Below are positions 33,896-35,449 of a DNA stretch of 35,449 bases, piece by piece. The translations under genes were made by a program, and so were the position numbers. Numbering within the stretch: the first letter of the stretch is position 1; each line of letters opens with the position of its first letter. Under the pieces are notes generated by a model, which was given only the letters and a program-made list of their open reading frames with translations, made no database searches and was not told the origin of the DNA. Source of the stretch: Caldisericota bacterium (GTDB taxonomy: Bacteria; Caldisericota; Caldisericia; UBA6126); the NCBI GenBank assembly GCA_003566815.1, contig PXBT01000161.1, positions 1 to 35,449 of the forward strand, in the 5' to 3' direction.

Positions 33896-35029
33896 CTAAA
33901 AAACAAAAGTCTCAAAATTATCCTGAGTGATGATTTCCACAGTGCTTCCAGGATATGATCTCAAAAATTGTACAGCTTTTGCCTTTCCTGCTCCAAGCTT
34001 CATCTCAAACCCTTTTAGCTCTCCGCCATACTCCTCGATTAGATCAATCTCCTGTTGTTCATAGGTGCGCCAAAAATAATAATTTTTATGGATTTGTCGA
34101 GACTGATCCCTTTTGATACGCTCCATGATCAAAAAATTTTCCCAAAGCCTGCCTTTGTCGTCTCGATATTTCAATTCGTTGAAATTTCTTACCAAAGCAT
34201 TACGAATGCCCAAATCATAAAAAAAGATTTTGCGACTTTTCATGATTTCATTGCGCTGGTTGCGACTGAATGCAGGAAGCCGAAAAATGATATAGCTTTT
34301 TTCAAGCAAATCAACATACCGAATAACTGTTTTTTGGTCTATGCCTACCATATTGGCTAGTTCAGTGTAGGAGACTTCCTGCCCCACTTGAAGCGCCAAA
34401 GCAGTAAGCAATCGTCGCATTTGTTCGTTGTTGCGAACCTGCCTAAGCTCCAGTATATCTCGATACAAATAGTCTCCCGTTAGTTCGATCAGGTAGTTTT
34501 GCAATTCATTCTCGTTCTTGAATTGAAGCGTCTTTGGATATAGCCCAAATCGTAAGTATTGAGATATATTGCTCTTGAGAGCAATCATTTGATCTTCATT
34601 ATATAGTTCTAATAATGCCAGAGGAAACATTAAAAAACTTTTTTTTCGTCCTGTTAAAGGCTCACTCAGTTGATTGACTAGTTCAAAGCTGGAAGAGCCA
34701 CTGACCAACAACTTGACACCTGGAATATAATCTATAATTAGTTTTAAGATTTGACCAATTTGATTTATTCTTTGAGCTTCATCCAGCACCAACAAGGAAT
34801 GCCCTCCTACTATTCTCTTTAATCGTTCAACATTGATTTCCTGGAACAAGTCAATAACTGCTGGGTCATCGCAAGCAAAAAACTGAGGTGAAAAATGATG
34901 TTGTTTTATAACTTGTTGAATCAAGGTGGTTTTGCCTACTTGTCTTGCCCCATACAACATCACAGCAGGATAAAGATCTGAGGCTAAAGCATCCATGATT
35001 TGTTTTTCCAAATATCGGTGAATCATCAT
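33896..35029 (-). CDS. AAA-14/DUF4143 family ATPase
   Basis: A 377-residue protein with the AAA_14 domain followed by DUF4143. Walker A is GARQVGKTTLI (about 27-37), Walker B LLVLDEAQRI (about 79-88), and sensor-1 LLVSGSSSFEL. The C-terminal half contains a winged helix (YTELANMVGIDQKTVIRYVDLLEKSYIIFRLP, landmark only) and the nuclease-like ending typical of DUF4143 (WRTYEQQEIDLIEEYGGELKGFEMKLG), where D/E-x-D and K resemble a PD-(D/E)xK core. Family members are abundant and of unknown role, often called 'ATP-binding protein'. No strong ribosome binding site is seen; two ATG codons open the ORF. Confidence 0.9.
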   Translation of the reverse strand: MMIHRYLEKQIMDALASDLYPAVMLYGARQVGKTTLIQQVIKQHHFSPQFFACDDPAVIDLFQEINVERLKRIVGGHSLLVLDEAQRINQIGQILKLIIDYIPGVKLLVSGSSSFELVNQLSEPLTGRKKSFLMFPLALLELYNEDQMIALKSNISQYLRFGLYPKTLQFKNENELQNYLIELTGDYLYRDILELRQVRNNEQMRRLLTALALQVGQEVSYTELANMVGIDQKTVIRYVDLLEKSYIIFRLPAFSRNQRNEIMKSRKIFFYDLGIRNALVRNFNELKYRDDKGRLWENFLIMERIKRDQSRQIHKNYYFWRTYEQQEIDLIEEYGGELKGFEMKLGAGKAKAVQFLRSYPGSTVEIITQDNFETFVF

Positions 35030-35208
35030 AGATGAAAGTATAGCTATTCCCGTAATTATGTCAAATTGCAGGAATATAATCCTCTAATTTATCAAAATCA
35101 CGGGATATTTCTTCTATATTTCCCCAGTTATAGATGAAAATAATGGCTTGATTTTTTTAAGAAGTATTGCTCCTGCCCCCTATCTGGTATTTTTTTCTTT
35201 TTTTAGTC

Positions 35209-35214
35209 TATAAT
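35209..35214 (+). promoter_or_regulatory. Probable -10 element of the membrane 4Fe-4S gene
   Basis: A perfect TATAAT lies 38 nt before the start codon. The -35 region (around TGGTAT) is weak. Confidence 0.4.
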
Positions 35215-35251
35215 AGAAGGCAAGCTATGAGAAATAAGGAGATAGAAATCA

Positions 35252-35449
35252 ATGCAAAGCACTAAAAATACCCATCGTAAACGCCAGCAACACAGCAAAA
35301 ACCTCAGATGGATCACCTTATTGATCATTCTGGGGCTTTCCACTTTGATGGGCATTTTGCACCAGACTATTCGTACTGTTCGCACCATTAATGTGGATCA
35401 ATTGTGTCCGTTTGGCGCTCTTGAATCGCTCCATTCTGTAATCACCACG
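35252..35449 (+). CDS. Membrane 4Fe-4S binding protein (NapH/polyferredoxin-like), N-terminal part
   Basis: The frame is open from ATG 35252 to the window end (66 codons) and is missing from the ORF track because it is cut off. AAGGAG lies about 10 nt upstream. A basic N-terminus (THRKRQQHSKNLRW) is followed by one membrane helix (ITLLIILGLSTLMGIL) and then VDQLCPFGALESLHSVIT. The VDxLCPFGxxExL motif is characteristic of clostridial membrane proteins whose distal part carries 4Fe-4S ferredoxin clusters. Role in electron transfer across or at the membrane is likely; the cofactor-binding part is beyond the window. Confidence 0.75.
   Translation, partial: MQSTKNTHRKRQQHSKNLRWITLLIILGLSTLMGILHQTIRTVRTINVDQLCPFGALESLHSVITT

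Noticed and set aside
35203-35388. 61-residue minus-strand ORF at the right edge
   Set aside because: It is the shadow of the partial membrane 4Fe-4S gene on the plus strand, which has a good ribosome binding site and a recognisable VDxLCPFG motif.

Overview
Organism and overall character. The window looks like part of the chromosome of a low-GC Bacillota bacterium, most likely a clostridial-type anaerobe. The evidence is the gene order coaX-dusB-(quinate dehydrogenase-like)-greA-lysS, the tsaE-tsaB-rimI-tsaD cluster, two ECF-transporter S components, AGGAGG-type ribosome binding sites, tRNA genes that mostly lack an encoded CCA, and the start of a membrane 4Fe-4S protein at the right edge. 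Base composition is AT-rich nearly everywhere; the one clear exception is the RHS core at about 29.46-31.4 kb. Taxonomy below phylum is not resolved from this sequence.

Layout. 1-5.2 kb: a near-perfect 65-bp-arm inverted repeat at the window edge, a heptad-repeat coiled-coil protein, a sirtuin with a small membrane protein behind it, a two-repeat lipoprotein with recent internal sequence homogenisation, a secreted caspase-like (clan CD) peptidase, and a tail-anchored small protein. 5.2-12.3 kb (minus strand): a compact operon running S-component -> coaX -> dusB -> quinate dehydrogenase-like -> greA (with a histone-H1-like basic tail) -> lysS -> hutH. 12.4-14.2 kb: secG and four tRNAs (Leu, Val, Asp, Phe) on the plus strand, facing mutY and tRNA-Gln on the minus strand. 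14.3-20.7 kb: signal transduction, with a LytS-type membrane histidine kinase and its response regulator, a nitronate monooxygenase/FabK-like flavoprotein, and a soluble hybrid kinase (PAS-GAF-HisKA-HATPase-REC-REC-HPt). 20.7-29.1 kb (minus strand): a lipoprotein, a serine beta-lactamase-family hydrolase abutting the remnant of a PHB-depolymerase-type esterase, a tiny lysine-rich/acidic protein, folT, tsaD, rimI, tsaB, tsaE and a large secreted subtilase with cohesin-like and dockerin modules. 29.2-33.8 kb: a strong promoter, a truncated or out-of-frame leader, a GC-rich RHS/YD-repeat protein with an AT-rich C-terminus that reads as a lysozyme-like/SLT transglycosylase domain, and, 4 nt downstream, a membrane-anchored beta-propeller (DUF5050-like) protein. 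33.9-35.0 kb: an AAA/DUF4143 ATPase. 35.25 kb to the end: a partial membrane 4Fe-4S protein.

How the parts fit. The two housekeeping blocks cover tRNA charging and modification (lysS, dusB, tsaBDE), transcription fidelity (greA), CoA synthesis (coaX) and vitamin uptake. The candidate novel system is the RHS-SLT / beta-propeller pair. I read it as a polymorphic toxin whose effector attacks peptidoglycan, encoded with a membrane-tethered outward-facing partner that could be its immunity protein. The 5' end of the toxin gene appears rearranged, so it may be a displaced or orphan cassette, or may need a -1 frameshift to be expressed. Other unusual points are the GreA basic tail, the beta-lactamase/esterase deletion fusion, the subtilase with an altered active-site motif, and the exact internal repeat in the lipoprotein.
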